Below are positions 52,511 to 63,699 of a stretch of DNA of 64,000 nt, piece after piece. The notes below the pieces were generated by a model. That model saw nothing but the letters and a program-made list of their open reading frames with translations, did not search any database and was not told the DNA's origin. Source of the stretch: Isoperla grammatica (Eukaryota > Arthropoda > Insecta > Plecoptera > Perlodidae); contig OX246743.1 of the NCBI GenBank assembly GCA_945910005.1, positions 10,150,587 through 10,214,586 on the forward strand, in the 5' to 3' direction. The position numbers and the translations under genes were made by a program. Position 1 is the first letter of the stretch, and every line of letters begins with the position of its first letter.

Positions 52511-53250
52511 ACGAAGTACTCGACAGCTAGGTCATATGACGTCTAACGAAATAGATCCATTAATGATCGGGGGGTCGTCATAACCCGTTAAGACGACCCC
52601 CGCACCCCAGCAAGGGAGGGCAAGGTGAAGTGGGAGGAGGGGGGGTCGTCATAACCCGTTAAGACGACCCCCGCACCCCAGCAAGGGAGGGCAAGGTGAA
52701 GTGGGAGGAGGGGGGTCGTCATAACCCGTTAAGACGACCCCCGCACCCCAGCAAGGGAGGGCAGGGTGAAGTGGGAGGAGGGGGGTCGTCATAACCCGTT
52801 AAGACGACCCCCGCACCCCAGCAAGGGAGGGCAAGGTGAAGTGGGAGGAGTGGGGTCATCATAACCCGTTAAGACGACCCCCGCACCCCAGCAAGGGAGG
52901 GCAAGGTGAAGGGGGAGGAGGGGGGGTCGTCATAACCCGTTAAGACGACCCCCGCACACCAGCAAGGGAGGGCAAGGTGAAGTGGGAGGAGGGGGGTCGT
53001 CATAACCCGTTAAGACGACCCCCGCACCCCAGCAAGGGAGGGCAAGGTGAAGTGGGAGGAGGGGGGGTCGTCATAACCCGTTAAGACGACCCCCGCACCC
53101 CAGCAAGGGAGGGCAAGGTGAAGTGGGAGGAGGAATCTTAAATGGGACAGTGGGGGGAAAGGGACCCGGACAGGGTCTCCTTTTGTCGCCTCTTACGACA
53201 GGCAGAGTCACCCTACGACCCTGGGCCTATTCTACTCCGGGCCCAGAAGG
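52511..53250 (+). repeat. Repeat family C copy with internal 70-bp satellite
   Basis: The left part (TAGGTCATATGACGTCTAACG) and right part (TTAAATGGGACAG, AGGGTCTCCTTTTGTCGCC, TCTTACGACAGGCAG, CGGGCCCAGAAGGG) match the 58.6-kb copy, in which the middle AGCAAGGGAGGGCAAGG is present once. Here the middle has grown into the satellite. Confidence 0.78.
52569..53133. repeat. 70-bp hairpin satellite, 8 copies
   Basis: Each unit holds GGGGGTCGTC and GACGACCCCC around an inner TAACCCGTTA palindrome, giving a stem of about 14 bp with one A-A mismatch. GCACCCCAGCAAGGGAGG and GCAAGGTGAAGTGGGAGGA follow. Units differ by a few single-base changes and by the number of G at the junction, so they are recent. 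Confidence 0.95.
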
Positions 53251-55035
53251 GTAAAGAAATGTTGTATTTTAACGTTTCGACGACAATAATGTAGAGGAAG
53301 TGTGACGTATCAATAAAATTGAAGCAACAAACCTTTTTGAATTGGATCATATTATGGTATCGGCATACAGGGTTTATTATATCTGGATTCACTTCTTTTT
53401 GTCGATTTTAAAACGTGTATGTTTTTATTGTGCTGCTTGCCAAAATTTCGTGATTCCCGTTTCTATTTTTACGTTTTACCTCATTTAATGTTTATCCGAA
53501 CATAATTAACAGTCTCGTTTTCTTTCATCTGTTTCTGGGATTTTCGTATTATTGTCTACTGTATCGTATAAGATAAGTTCAAGATCACAGTACGATGCCA
53601 ACAATAATCCATATGATTATAAAACAACTTTCACCTAAGTTACCACCTCCTGAACTTCCTCCAAGATGTACAGTCTCTACTATATACACTACAGTAGCAA
53701 TAACCGGTCGGTTGTCACTTGTCACCCTATGATCCTAGCCTGGAACATATCTGCTTTAATTGCTATTTCACCTTCAAACAGCTGTGTGAATCTCTGCCAA
53801 ACCATGACCATATCATCTACAGTAAGTTAGTGACGGCTAAATGATTTTATGTAACTTAATGTGTCAACTACTCCAGAAATAAATGTCAAAATTTTGCAAG
53901 ATACTATTGCAATTATTTACCCATTAAAAAAAAGAAAGAAAAAACTTTGACTTGCTAGACTTAAAATATAGAAACGCGTTTATATCAGTATATGAATTAG
54001 TATGTTGAAACTTGATTTAAAATCTATTCACAAAGCAATTTACTTATAAAATTGAACATGTTGCCTGTCTGAATAAAGCGAAATGGTAAACTCTTTAACC
54101 CCAAACTTATTTAACATATTTTTTTCTAAATGTGATTTATGGTCTACTTTTATGCATCGATTATCATATACACAACCAGTAAACATTAGCTGAGGGAGGA
54201 TGTGAAAAACGTCTCAACAGTTTACATGTAAAACCTTCTGAAAAAAAAACTTTGATGGCTAGTTAAATAACAATTACATGTAAAATAACTAGTTATATAA
54301 TACAATGTGGCATTCCAATTATTGTAACTTATTGTTTTCTTAATTAGAAATAAAACAATTTGAAAATATATTCTGTGTATGAACCCGCCTATTCCATGTT
54401 CCCCCTTTTTATAGCTGAATACTTTTACGCCTTCCGCTTCGAAATGATGTTCCCAAATACACGGTTTGTTCAGATTTACTCGTAACCTAATTAACATGGT
54501 AAACATGCGTAATCGAGAAGCGGAACGAAGCACAAACATAAAGTAAGCTAGGCTGCCTGCCGAGCCCCGGCCAGTTGAAAACGTGCAGCTCAATTACAAA
54601 GCAAAGTTAAATAATACTATAAAACACCGATGATGGTCGTAACAATGGCGATGTTATAACAATGATAAACACACACAGTTCAGCTAGGATTAATGACTAG
54701 ACCGAGGTGCTATAGTAATTTCGTTGGTTTTGTGAAGTCCATGGAATAAAAAACAAGCCGATTCTAAATCGTGTACGAATCCACTCGCTTGCGGAATGAC
54801 GTATTTCATTACTCGTTTTCGATAACATACACAAGCATACCAAATTGTACTAAATTGTTGACACATATTGATTACCAAATTGTACAAAATTGTAATACCG
54901 AATTGTCACAAAGTAAGTACCTACATTCCGCATCCGAGTGTACTCGTACACGCTCGAGAATAGGGCCCCAGATTAGTAGCAGTGTTTGTCCACTGCCACA
55001 CAGATTTTAAAAAATGCACACTATTTTCTGATATA
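53251..55035. other. Unassigned AT-rich DNA
   Basis: Short frames (54222-54593 minus, 54771-55010 plus) have no supporting features. Confidence 0.45.
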
Positions 55036-55041
55036 TTTTAG

Positions 55042-55108
55042 GTAGTCTAGCTAGAGGTCAAGGTGCCCATCCGGGAAGTGAGAGACCTGGGCTCGATTCT
55101 CAGTCGGG
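55042..55108 (+). repeat. tRNA-like SINE head
   Basis: The A-box-like TAGTCTAGCTAGAGG and the B-box-like GGGCTCGATTCTC are spaced as in a tRNA. The head is followed by CGGGGAATATACAGAT and a short AAT tail, so it may be a very short SINE or a truncated one. Confidence 0.5.
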
Positions 55109-55303
55109 GAATATACAGATATAATATAATAATAATTTGCAATTTCTCCATTCTTCGAGGTACTGCACTGTAAACAAGTGCCAAATACGATTACTGTCTT
55201 CAAAGTACAATGAAATACATATTCTCTAAAACATTAAGTTTATGAATGATACCTTATACGACACATTTTTTGTAGAGAACTATTAAAGCTGGACTGGGAG
55301 CCT

Positions 55304-55347
55304 TCCCCCTCCCCCCCCCCCCTACCAATACCCCCCCCCCCCCCCCC
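55304..55347. repeat. Poly-C tracts
   Basis: C runs of about 6, 13 and 17 bases, separated by single T or TACCAATA, could form an i-motif or G-quadruplex. Confidence 0.8.
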
Positions 55348-55443
55348 TAGTATATACCAATGACCGATGCTTGTACTTGGTATGGACAAATTATGAGAAG
55401 AATGTCGAAATAGAGAAACGAACGGATAGCAGATTGTTTCGAG

Positions 55444-55480
55444 CAAGTTTCTCGCGCGAGAGACTCGTCCGTGTATCTTG
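55444..55480. promoter_or_regulatory. TCTCGCGCGAGA palindrome in a CpG-rich patch
   Basis: The 12-base palindrome is at 55450-55461. The surrounding CAAGTTTCTCGCG and CGTGTA context is shared with 57107-57142. It resembles the TCTCGCGAGA element of some animal CpG promoters but with an extra CG. It could also just be part of a dispersed repeat. Confidence 0.3.
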
Positions 55481-55639
55481 TTCTCGCCGCTAGAGGTAGC
55501 ACAGAGAGCTGCACGCGGAAGGTGCGGTTATACAAAACTCAGTCAGTCTTGACTGAAGGACACTTCAAGGTCTAGCTATAGCTCAGTCCTCATGTTACCT
55601 GAGATAGCTCTGGGTCATTAGAATCCTAGCTCAACCCTA

Positions 55640-55895
55640 TCATCCCGTTTGCTTGCTTCACAGAGCAACGTTGTATTACCATTGCATGGGCAGAAGGTCC
55701 GGGTTCGAGTCCATGTTCAGGCTTCGGTCTTTTAACTATGGAACGCGTTATTAATATACTGTGCATGTAAGCGGTGACTTTGGAGCCGTCATACCAACGA
55801 AGCAGTAATAAATGGTATAAGTGTCCCCCCCTGAAATCTGTTCTTGTAACTGAGTTGGTAGACTATATACAAATGTATTTATTTATTTAACAGAA
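55640..55895 (+). repeat. SINE-B copy (tRNA-derived)
   Basis: A tRNA-like head ends in the B box GGGTTCGAGTCC. The SINE-B body follows (GCGGTGACTTTGGAGCC, GTCATACCAACGAAGC, AACTGAGTTGGTAGAC) with a tail ACAAATGTATTTATTTATTT. It is the most complete copy in the window. Confidence 0.78.
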
Positions 55896-58270
55896 CATAT
55901 GCTACGATAATTTAAATATTTTAAAGTCGATATCAAAATCTCTCGTTCAAAAAGCAATACTCACCTAGTCGGTTCGATCAGTCCATACCAATCCCAGATT
56001 ACATTCACTTGAATCACCTTCCAATATCCAATCTATGATTTAAGTACGTTTTACCTGCGTAAAACAACAATCAGACTAATAGATATAATCACTATTTTTT
56101 TCCTTACAAAATATATTCATTTTTAGTTATTCGTCGTATGGGTAGTAATTAATGCTGTGTTTAATTTATTGGGTAGCTAAATGCAAATCATTTAGAAGGT
56201 CATGCATAAGTTGATTGCTGGCCATAAACCATTCAAAGCCTGTCCACACCTATAAACACAGAAGTTGGAACTGTATAAACTTTGCTTCTGCAATTAATAA
56301 TGTCAAGTTATAAAAAGAAGTAAAGCAGTTTCATATGAATACATGTGACAATTACTTAGTCGCACAGCTGTTTCGATTTTGTGAATTTGAAAAATGTTTG
56401 AGACCAGATCTCATCGAATCAATATCAAAACATATATTGTGATTGGAGAATATGTAAAACAAATTCAAAATCTCATAATTGTCTAATTATTTTCTTCTCA
56501 TTGAACACTTTCACCACCCACTCCCTAAATAAAAAACCCACATACAAAAGATTCTCAAAAAAGCATGAGGTAATCGACCGATTTCCCAGCAGGGTTCAAG
56601 TCTCTTGACTCGCCTATGGTCCATACTTGTTCCTCATCATCTTTGCAAGCTATACATATCACTGCTCATCGTCTCGATAAACGCTGTCATACATAAAAGT
56701 GTCACATAAACACCCAAAATGTAACAATCACTCGACGTAAATGTGATAAATGTTGACAAAGATGATGATGCTGGCACGTTTAACCGTGTTCAATTAGCGT
56801 GTTCATCTAGCAAACTGCGGTTCATGCGTTCCAGGTTCGAATACAAACTTGGGCATGGATGCCAAGCTGCGTTGTTTATCGTCAAATACCACCCATCTCA
56901 AAAAACTCTTATCTCAAAATTTAAAAACAATTGTATTCATTTTATAAACCAATAACTCTAAAAATCGAGAATATTCTTCGATTTTGCAACGTCTACCCCC
57001 ACTCTGCACACCTACAATACACCCCTTTTACCCAAACCTCGGCACACGATGTTGACAGAACCGAATCATATTCCGTACTTCACTGCAAAAAGTCCACAAT
57101 CTCGTCCAAGTTTCTCGCGAGAGAATCTCGCCCGTGTACCGTGCACACACAAGCAAGAAGCAAGCCAGCAAGCGCAGGTTGTAACTAATGGCCAAGCATA
57201 CATTGGAACTAAGACATCAGACTACGGCCCAAGTATTTGTATTTCATTATACAAGAAGTTTGCAACGTGTACGCCGAGCAGGGAAGAAGGCAGGCGAGCA
57301 GGCGAGCATGGAGGCAGGGAGAGAAGGAATCTAGACTCAAGCAGAGATATTCATAAGACCTGCCAAGCAGGAAGTTAGGGCTTGCTCCGAGTGAATGTCT
57401 ATGAATTACACACCTTAGGAATAGTCACCAAGGACAAATAGTTAAAGGCGTGACACACTAAAAGGACCCGTGCAAGACACTCCTACTTCATAATTGAGAT
57501 GGAAGATAGAACACGGTACAGTATAGACTCACTCCCAAACATCTGGAGAATTAAACACGATTTCGTTAATAGTTTCTCCAAGAATGTCACCAGTTAACAC
57601 GTGTTTCTGAGTAATAGGCGACGAAATACAATTACCGAAACGCGAAATGTGCGAAACACACACGCGAAACCGATATTACCGATAAAAAAAGAAATATTAC
57701 GCAGTAAAAACGAGAGATACCCACACTCATAGAAGTTTCACCGTATATTTTTTCTTTTTCTCTCTCAAATTTATATTTATATTTGAAATTGTAGACATAA
57801 ATATTTATTACCTTTAATGCGACCCTAGGAAAATACGGGTTGTGCGTATCTTACAGGGTTCGATTAATTCATGTTTAATGGGAGTTTTATCGGTGGATTC
57901 ATTCAAGCGATCCAAGATAACGAAGAAAGAGACGCTTAAGATCCAAGTCACGGCCTGGGTATATAATAGAAAACCGCAAACATCTGGTTGGCTTAAATTA
58001 ATTACCCGAGGGAGTTAAATAAACATATTTCATGTGTAGCCTCTACGAATTCGAGCGACATTAATGTAACATGGCGCTTAAAACTGCTACTATTAGAATG
58101 GTTTATATTATATTGATCAGCAGAGCTATTACGATTAAAACGAAGATAAAAATGACATCACTGACCATGGACGGTAGAAAAGTGAACCGCGTTTATCGAT
58201 ATTTCAAGAGCAACATGCTATGTTTTATGTCGTTTCGACTGAGGTAGGGACGTCCATGTGGTACGTCGTA
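55896..58270. other. Unassigned DNA with possible worn tRNA-like heads
   Basis: B-box-like strings occur at about 56592 (GGGTTCAAGTC) and 56832 (AGGTTCGAATAC), each with only weak upstream A-box matches. They may be old SINE heads. A perfect TCTCGCGAGA palindrome is at 57113-57122. The 57049-57378 frame has low-complexity Gly/Arg/Glu and no motif. Confidence 0.4.
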
Positions 58271-58276
58271 TATTGC

Positions 58277-58530
58277 GCTAGCGGTGGAGAATGAAACCCT
58301 TATTGTGCTAGCGGTGGAGAATGAAACCCTTATTGTGCTAGCGGTGGAGAATGAAACCCTTATTGTGCTAGCGGTGAAGAATGAAACCCTTATTGTGCTA
58401 GCGGTGGAGAATGAAACCCTTATTGTGCTAGCGGCGGAGAATGAAACCCTTATTGTGCTAGCGGTGGAGAATGAAACCCTTATTGTGCTAGCGGTGGAGA
58501 ATGAAACCCTTATTGTGCTAGGGGTGGAGA
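58277..58530. repeat. 30-bp minisatellite, ~8.5 copies
   Basis: The unit is GCTAGCGGTGGAGAATGAAA plus CCCTTATTGT, with isolated single-base changes. The period is a multiple of 3, so both strands have open 10-residue repeats (ENETLIVLAV on plus, STIRVSFSTA on minus). No sign of translation. Confidence 0.95.
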
Positions 58531-58619
58531 ATGAAATGCTCAGCCTTCGTCCTAAAGGTGGTAGCAGTGTACTATGCATAGCAGCTACAGATACTGTGTC
58601 AAGCAGCTACAGATACTGT

Positions 58620-58733
58620 GTCAAGCGCGGCAGCGTAGGTCATATGATGTCTTCCGAATCAGAACATAAGGGGTGTCCAGCAAGGGAGGGCAAGGCCAGG
58701 TGGGAGGATGCACCTTAAATGGGACAGTCGGGA

Positions 58734-58764
<31 letters not shown>

Positions 58765-58830
58765 TCTTCTTTTCTAGAGTCTTACGATTGACAGAGTCAC
58801 CCGATTCTACTTCGGGCCCAGACGGGGTCC
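58620..58830 (+). repeat. Repeat family C copy, compact form
   Basis: GTAGGTCATATGATGTC, CCGAATCAGAACAT, AGCAAGGGAGGGCAAGG, AAATGGGACAG and CGGGCCCAGACGGGG occur in the same order as at 52.5 kb but without the 70-bp array. It has its own small hexamer expansion (GGGACA, about five units, 58738-58766). Confidence 0.75.
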
Positions 58831-58879
58831 GAAGCGAGAGCGAATTGATGCAAGGTCTGTGTGGCTCAGAGGTGTCAGT

Positions 58880-59060
58880 ACTTCGATGATATTCTTATTG
58901 CTTTTGTCTCTATTATTACAATCATGTTATTCGAGAAGATGGGGGGGGGGGGGGGGGGTGATAGATGAAGATGAAGGGCAATGCCATATGCGGGATTCGA
59001 ACCCACGTCCCATACGCTGAGATCCTGCGCTCTACAACCGCATGAGCTACCGCGGACCGC
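58880..59060 (-). repeat. SINE-A reference copy
   Basis: The minus strand begins with GTCCGCGGTAGCTCATGCGG (A-box region), continues to the B box GGGTTCGAATCCCGC, and then to a body containing a run of about 18 C and the single TTGCTTTTGTCTCTATTATT segment. It shows what an unexpanded SINE-A looks like. Confidence 0.82.
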
Positions 59061-59149
59061 TTCTGTACGACAGAAGGTGAGTGACTAAAAAAAAAAAACG
59101 GAATGATTGACGTTTATAGACACCAATAATACCAACAACTTTCTTTTAG

Positions 59150-59335
59150 TTTGGATTTTGCCGGGGTGCTTTTGACCTGGGGCGGAGTATGTACTTCGCG
59201 TCATAACTCGCAACGACCCTGCTTATCGTTTCGATTACCCTCGAAGCACCAGTACGTGTGCTATAGCGTGGACGGTGAACCCGAAACGTCAAGGTTGGGG
59301 CCATCTTTCCTGTCTCTGACTATAGACGAACGAAG
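59150..59335 (+). CDS. Possible internal exon, unrecognised
   Basis: An acceptor with a pyrimidine run (AACTTTCTTTTAG) and a good donor (CGAAG|GTAAGA) bound 186 bases. They are open in one frame, which reads LDFAGVLLTWGGVCTSRHNS and ends RLGPSFLSLTIDER. Entry leaves one base and exit two. GC content is higher than the surroundings. The protein is not recognised. It follows a SINE-A copy by about 90 bases, so a pseudo-exon is possible. Confidence 0.35.
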
Positions 59336-59569
59336 GTAAGACCAGCCAAGATATGGGTGTGAAAGTCTTTCAGAATCCCTTTGATGTAGGTATCACTTCA
59401 GCTCCCAGGCTCTCGTTGGTCAACTGTAGCTCACTATTGCATCAGTCAAACAATATAAAGCGTGGCATGATCTATGGCAGTACCAGTACTGTATAGTGTA
59501 TATATCAGAGTACCGCACTATAGTTACTGCCATGGGGGCTCATAAGAATGCAAAGTGATTAAGAGCTAC

Positions 59570-59950
59570 AGGAAGCGCTGTTTGCAGAACTATCACTGTA
59601 CGCGCAGAATACACACTGGAAGCGCTGTTTGCAGAACTATCACTGTACGCGCAGAATACACACTGGAAGCGCTGTTTGCAGAACTATCACTGTACGCGCA
59701 GAATACACACTGGAAGCGCTGTTTGCAGAACTATCACTGTACGCGCAGAATACACACTGGAAGCGCTGTTTGCAGATCTATCACTGTACACGCGCAGAAT
59801 ACACACGGGAAGCGCTGTTTGCAGATCTATCACTGTACGCGCAGAATACACACGGGGAGCGCTGTTTGCAGAACTATCACTGTACGCGCAGAATACACAC
59901 GGGAAGCGCTGTTTGCAGATCTATCACTGTACGCGCAGAATATACACAAT
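59570..59950. repeat. 47-bp minisatellite, ~8 copies
   Basis: The unit is GGAAGCGCTGTTTGCAGAAC, TATCACTGTACGCGCAGAAT and ACACACT. Variants include GCAGATC for GCAGAAC, a CACGGG or CACGGGG unit start and a 2-base CA insertion. Three plus frames of 100-155 codons are repeat artefacts. Confidence 0.95.
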
Positions 59951-61860
59951 CGTTACTATACACTTTCTCTCCACCAACCGCTGGACTTAGGACGTGTCCG
60001 AATTTCGGTTCATTTTTGCTAATTTCAACAATTTATCAACCATCTGTGATCGGAGGTCACCCATTGTTGATGACGTCAAATCTAGATTAGCAACGATATA
60101 TGCCAAAATTCTGCCACGTACTTGTAAAACTTTAAATCAGAAGCTATAAAATATATATTTGAACATCAATTGTACAATAAGAAATAATAATTGAAAGTAA
60201 AAATAAATTGTAAGTATATGTATATTTAATTGATAGTATAATAACAAGTTGTACATGTATGTTCGACAATAATAGCTGGTGAAGCTAAATAAACACAATC
60301 TTATCTTATCTTAACATTCTAGCTCTTGATTTTTTTTTGAACAAATCGCTTTAGTGGTACTGGAAGTGGTTGACCACTACTTTCGTCCGTTTTCCACAGA
60401 CGAAGAAGCTCACATCCAGCATTGTAAACGAAAAAAACTAAAACAATTAATCACTATAAAACACGATATCGAAGAAGCTTACACAATTTTCGATCGCCAA
60501 TGGCGTAATATTTCAGGCTGCCTTCGTCAGACGCGAGAGTGCTCTGAGGAAGGTACTGGATGCGGCTGAAATATTACGCAATAGGCAAGTGCGAATTTTT
60601 AACCTTGTTTTCTATCGTGTTTTTCAGTGACTAATAGATTTGTCTGTTAAAAAAAAAAACTGGTTTCATCAATAACCATAATGTTTCCTGCACATCAAAG
60701 TAATTTTATAAAAAAAAAAAAAACAGAAACAGGAACATCTTTCTTAGATTATATTTGTAAAAAATCGTCTCTTACACTGATTGTTTTGTAAACAACGTTT
60801 CCCCAAGAGTTCCAATGCAACAGTATTGTAACTCATTGCGCATGAGTGAACTGTCAAGAGAGGGGGGGTCAAGGGGAGTGGAGGGGGGACCCCCCACTCT
60901 TGAATGTCCACATTCCTTGACAATTGCATTGTTTCATGGACAAAAGTAATTGTCAACTACTCAAGTATATAATGCCAGGAAGTTTAATAGAAGACACCGT
61001 TTCTTGAAGGGTATAAAGTAGTTGAAGCTATTTTCTGCGTGTGTAATTGCGTAGGGCGGGCTTAACGATACGGGTACTGGCGCCTCGACCTCAGACTGTC
61101 GCCACTAAACTGGATGCATTGCATATGTCATGGGGACATGGCGACAAGAGTGAATGCAACACGTGTGTCTTGGAAATGCATTGTCTTCTAGAAGTTCATA
61201 ATCTAGACTGAAGTATTTTTTTTTTGCAAATCGATTAAATTAACAAATGTTTGTCTGTAGAGCCGGTGAATCGTCACAATAAAAGTGTTGCCAAAACATA
61301 AAATTAGTGTGTGTGTTGACATTTCAATCTTGGGGAGGGAAGGGGTGGGGGGGGGGTCATTTTCTTGAAAAGCTATCGGGTCTGGACTGGATGGACACAG
61401 ATGCATCTGATGGGCTGCAGCTCTCCCCCCCTCCCCCCCCCCCCCCTCACCACCGAAATGTATCCGTTGATGATTGTCTTCAAAGAATGTATGGCAATTA
61501 TATTATAGTTAACATTAACAAACATTTTTAATAGATATATAACAAAATTTGGTGACGCTTGTTATTTGGCGCTTGAGCCAAAATGTATACTCTTCCGCAA
61601 ACCTATTCCTAGCCTGCCCTGAGAGTACAAAATTGCCCGACCCCTTACCAGCAAATCAAGAGAAACCGGAAGAAACAAAGAATAGCTGTAATTAATTGTT
61701 AACACTCGCCTGAAATCTCAGTATTTAGTGCTGTGCATACTCTGTGCTCGAACTGCCCCGTTTGATAAAGAAACCCCGGCGTGATTTCTGCTTTCATTTC
61801 GACACCGCATGTCAGCAGTTCTGCCGGAGCCACTATTTACCGTCCACCTCCTCGCATGAC
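59951..61860. other. Unassigned DNA with hairpins and G/C runs
   Basis: A (CTTAT)3 tail after AAGCTAAATAAACACAA (about 60284-60315) may be a worn retroelement 3' end. An inverted repeat GCGTAATATTTCAG / CTGAAATATTACGC lies at about 60504-60582. Another (TCAAGAG with G run, C run with CTCTTGA) lies at 60854-60903. G and C runs are at about 61333-61348 and 61425-61447. No gene is supported. Confidence 0.4.
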
Positions 61861-62013
61861 CTGCAGTGCGATTCTGAATGGCCGTGATAAGTTTAACGCA
61901 TGCTTTTTGTCGTTACAGTAGGCGAATGCAAGGCGGTGATTGGCTCACTGCCTTCTTTTTACGACTAAAACTCGGGTTAGACTTATCGACGCCGATTCAG
62001 AATCGCGGCCCTG
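61861..62013. mobile_element. ~150-bp MITE with long inverted repeats
   Basis: The left arm (GCGATTCTGAATGGCCG, TGATAAGTTTAACGC) pairs with the right arm (ATTCAGAATCGCGGCC preceded by TTAGACTTATCGACGCCG). The arms make up most of the element, so it can fold into one hairpin. A target duplication is not clear. The superfamily is not assigned. Confidence 0.6.
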
Positions 62014-63180
62014 GTAAGTGCCGAAGTCTACCCTCGTTGTACGTGGACGTTGGTACTGAATAACATGGACACATCACAAGAGTAATGTGAATCATCTACG
62101 AACCCCATCCCCCACCCCCAACCCCCGCATAGCCGAGACGATCACCTTGGTGAGGTGGCTGTGAACTGTATACGGTGTGTCTAGCGGAGGAAGAAAGACG
62201 GGGGGAAGGGGGGCACATACCTTCCTGGCCCCCCAGCATGGAAGTACTGTACCCCTGTGGTTTATTTGGGGGTGGAGGGGGGGTCATCCCCTCGAAGCCT
62301 CCCACAGCCTTCGTGCTTTTATTTCTTCACAACAGCTCGCCTCTCTTCTAAATCATTTAATGCTAATAATAACCTTTTGTTTTTTAAATGTTGTGAAGAA
62401 TTTATTTAATGTCTATCCTATTCAGTTGTAGAACTGATTTGCATGCATTATTATTATTATTACAACAAACAAACTACCTGCCCGATATATGCTTGCTCCG
62501 AGAAAGCTTCTATATTGTGTAGTGCGCCTTTAGTTAGTAGATGGTATTTGAGCTTGTACACGACTTGGGCAACATAATATGATAAAACAATACACATGGA
62601 GATGTCGGCTTCTCTGCAACTTTGCCTTTCAGACAATTCTGAAACTTACAACATCACATAATTACGAGCTTGCTAAGAAGTTTGAAAACAAGGAACTCGC
62701 CCTCGGGCACATTTGTAAATATCTGTGTTTAGAGCTTTTGCTTTCTAACTTGCTTCTCATATAACAACTGCCTTAATCCAAGCAAATTTGAAGATTCGCT
62801 TTTGAAGATTATGAACCATGATTAATTTAATTTAAGTTAATTTTAAACACATTGAAATACTTGACACTTATGTATGTGGAACATGTTAATAAAGGCTTTG
62901 TCTGAGAATATAATAACAAAAATCAAATAACATACACCACTTTTTAATGAAGGTACCCACCTACCCCCGTTATCTACCATGCAATCAGTTGGTAAAGATG
63001 CAAATAGTACCGGTACGGATTAGTTTTATAATCAGCGTTCATCTAAGTCAGAGGAAATGTTTATGACAATTATATGTTACATTCTAAAGTCATTGGTAGC
63101 CCATCACACAATAAACCAGCATTTCTATTCGAGAAACACTCTTGTGGGTGAATTGCTGTGAAATCCAAAAATTAAAGAAC
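62014..63180. other. Unassigned DNA
   Basis: C- and G-rich patches at about 62104-62128 and 62198-62290. Otherwise AT-rich with no supported gene. Confidence 0.45.
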
Positions 63181-63181
63181 A

Positions 63182-63250
63182 ACCCCCGACTTGGATTCGA
63201 ACCCAGGTCCCACCGCCAGACAGATGGTTAATTGTGCGTTATCAAGATAT
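63182..63250 (-). repeat. tRNA-like 3' half, probable SINE head
   Basis: On the minus strand AACCATCTGTCTGGCGGTG, then GGACCTGGGTTCGAATCC, gives an anticodon-arm-like part and a consensus B box. The 5' half is poor and no acceptor stem pairs, so it is a SINE head remnant rather than a tRNA gene. Confidence 0.5.
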
Positions 63251-63420
63251 TTAATTGTCGGTCCCAGTAGTCTCCGACTCTAGACGACCTTAACTTCATC
63301 TAGATGAATGCAGCAAGGTCGAAAATGAACTAATTCACCTTCAAAAACCTTAAACACACAATTATTAAATACAATTAAAATTAAATTAACGTTTTTCCTC
63401 TTTCCGTCGCAAAGTGTCAG

Positions 63421-63534
63421 TGCATCGATAAGAAAGCGCACATCCGGAAGTGCAAGTGCAAGTGCACTTATGACGGCGAACATGATTCCTCTGCGGAGTA
63501 CAAAGAAACAAGAAGCCAGCTGATAAGGATCTGA
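63421..63534 (+). CDS. Possible terminal coding exon, Cys/Lys-rich C-terminus
   Basis: A pyrimidine tract (TTTTTCCTCTTTCC) and an acceptor (GTGTCAG, or AAAG six bases earlier) precede 37 codons and a stop. The peptide reads CIDKKAHIRKCKCKCTYDGE, then HDSSAEYKETRSQLIRI. The CKCKC motif could bind metal or form disulphides, but I recognise no family. A polyadenylation signal AATAAA lies at 63688-63693, giving a 3' untranslated region of about 170 bases. The minus frame over the same bases (63280-63549) is the less convincing alternative. Confidence 0.38.
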   Translation, partial: CIDKKAHIRKCKCKCTYDGEHDSSAEYKETRSQLIRI

Positions 63535-63687
63535 GTCAACAGTCAACATAATATCTTCATAGTGAGTTATAGCTAATTCGCTTAGTTATGTCCAGAAGTT
63601 GTCACAGTTGCATTACTGCACACATAAAAATTGTGAAGTAGGGAAAATAGTAATTTACCAAAATTGGATAGGCCGATTCACAATTGG

Positions 63688-63693
63688 AATAAA
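63688..63693 (+). terminator. Candidate polyadenylation signal AATAAA
   Basis: It lies about 150 bases after the stop of the possible terminal exon and is followed by GATAAAAAG and A/T-rich sequence. AATAAA is common by chance in AT-rich DNA, so support is weak. Confidence 0.25.
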
Positions 63694-63699
63694 AGATAA

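Noticed and set aside
57049..57378. 109-codon ORF rich in Arg, Glu and Gly
   Set aside because: No motif, no splice context, and its start lies in a CpG patch shared with another repeat-like region.
58284..58718. 144-codon ORF with ENETLIVLAV repeats
   Set aside because: A 30-bp minisatellite is open on both strands. The frame then runs into repeat family C.
59555..60090. ORFs of 104-155 codons over the 47-bp repeats
   Set aside because: All three plus frames are open through repetition and end in unrelated unique sequence.
60480..60600. Exon starting after TATTTCAG at about 60517
   Set aside because: The preceding bases lack a pyrimidine tract and form part of an inverted repeat. The downstream donor (CAAGTGCG) is weak.
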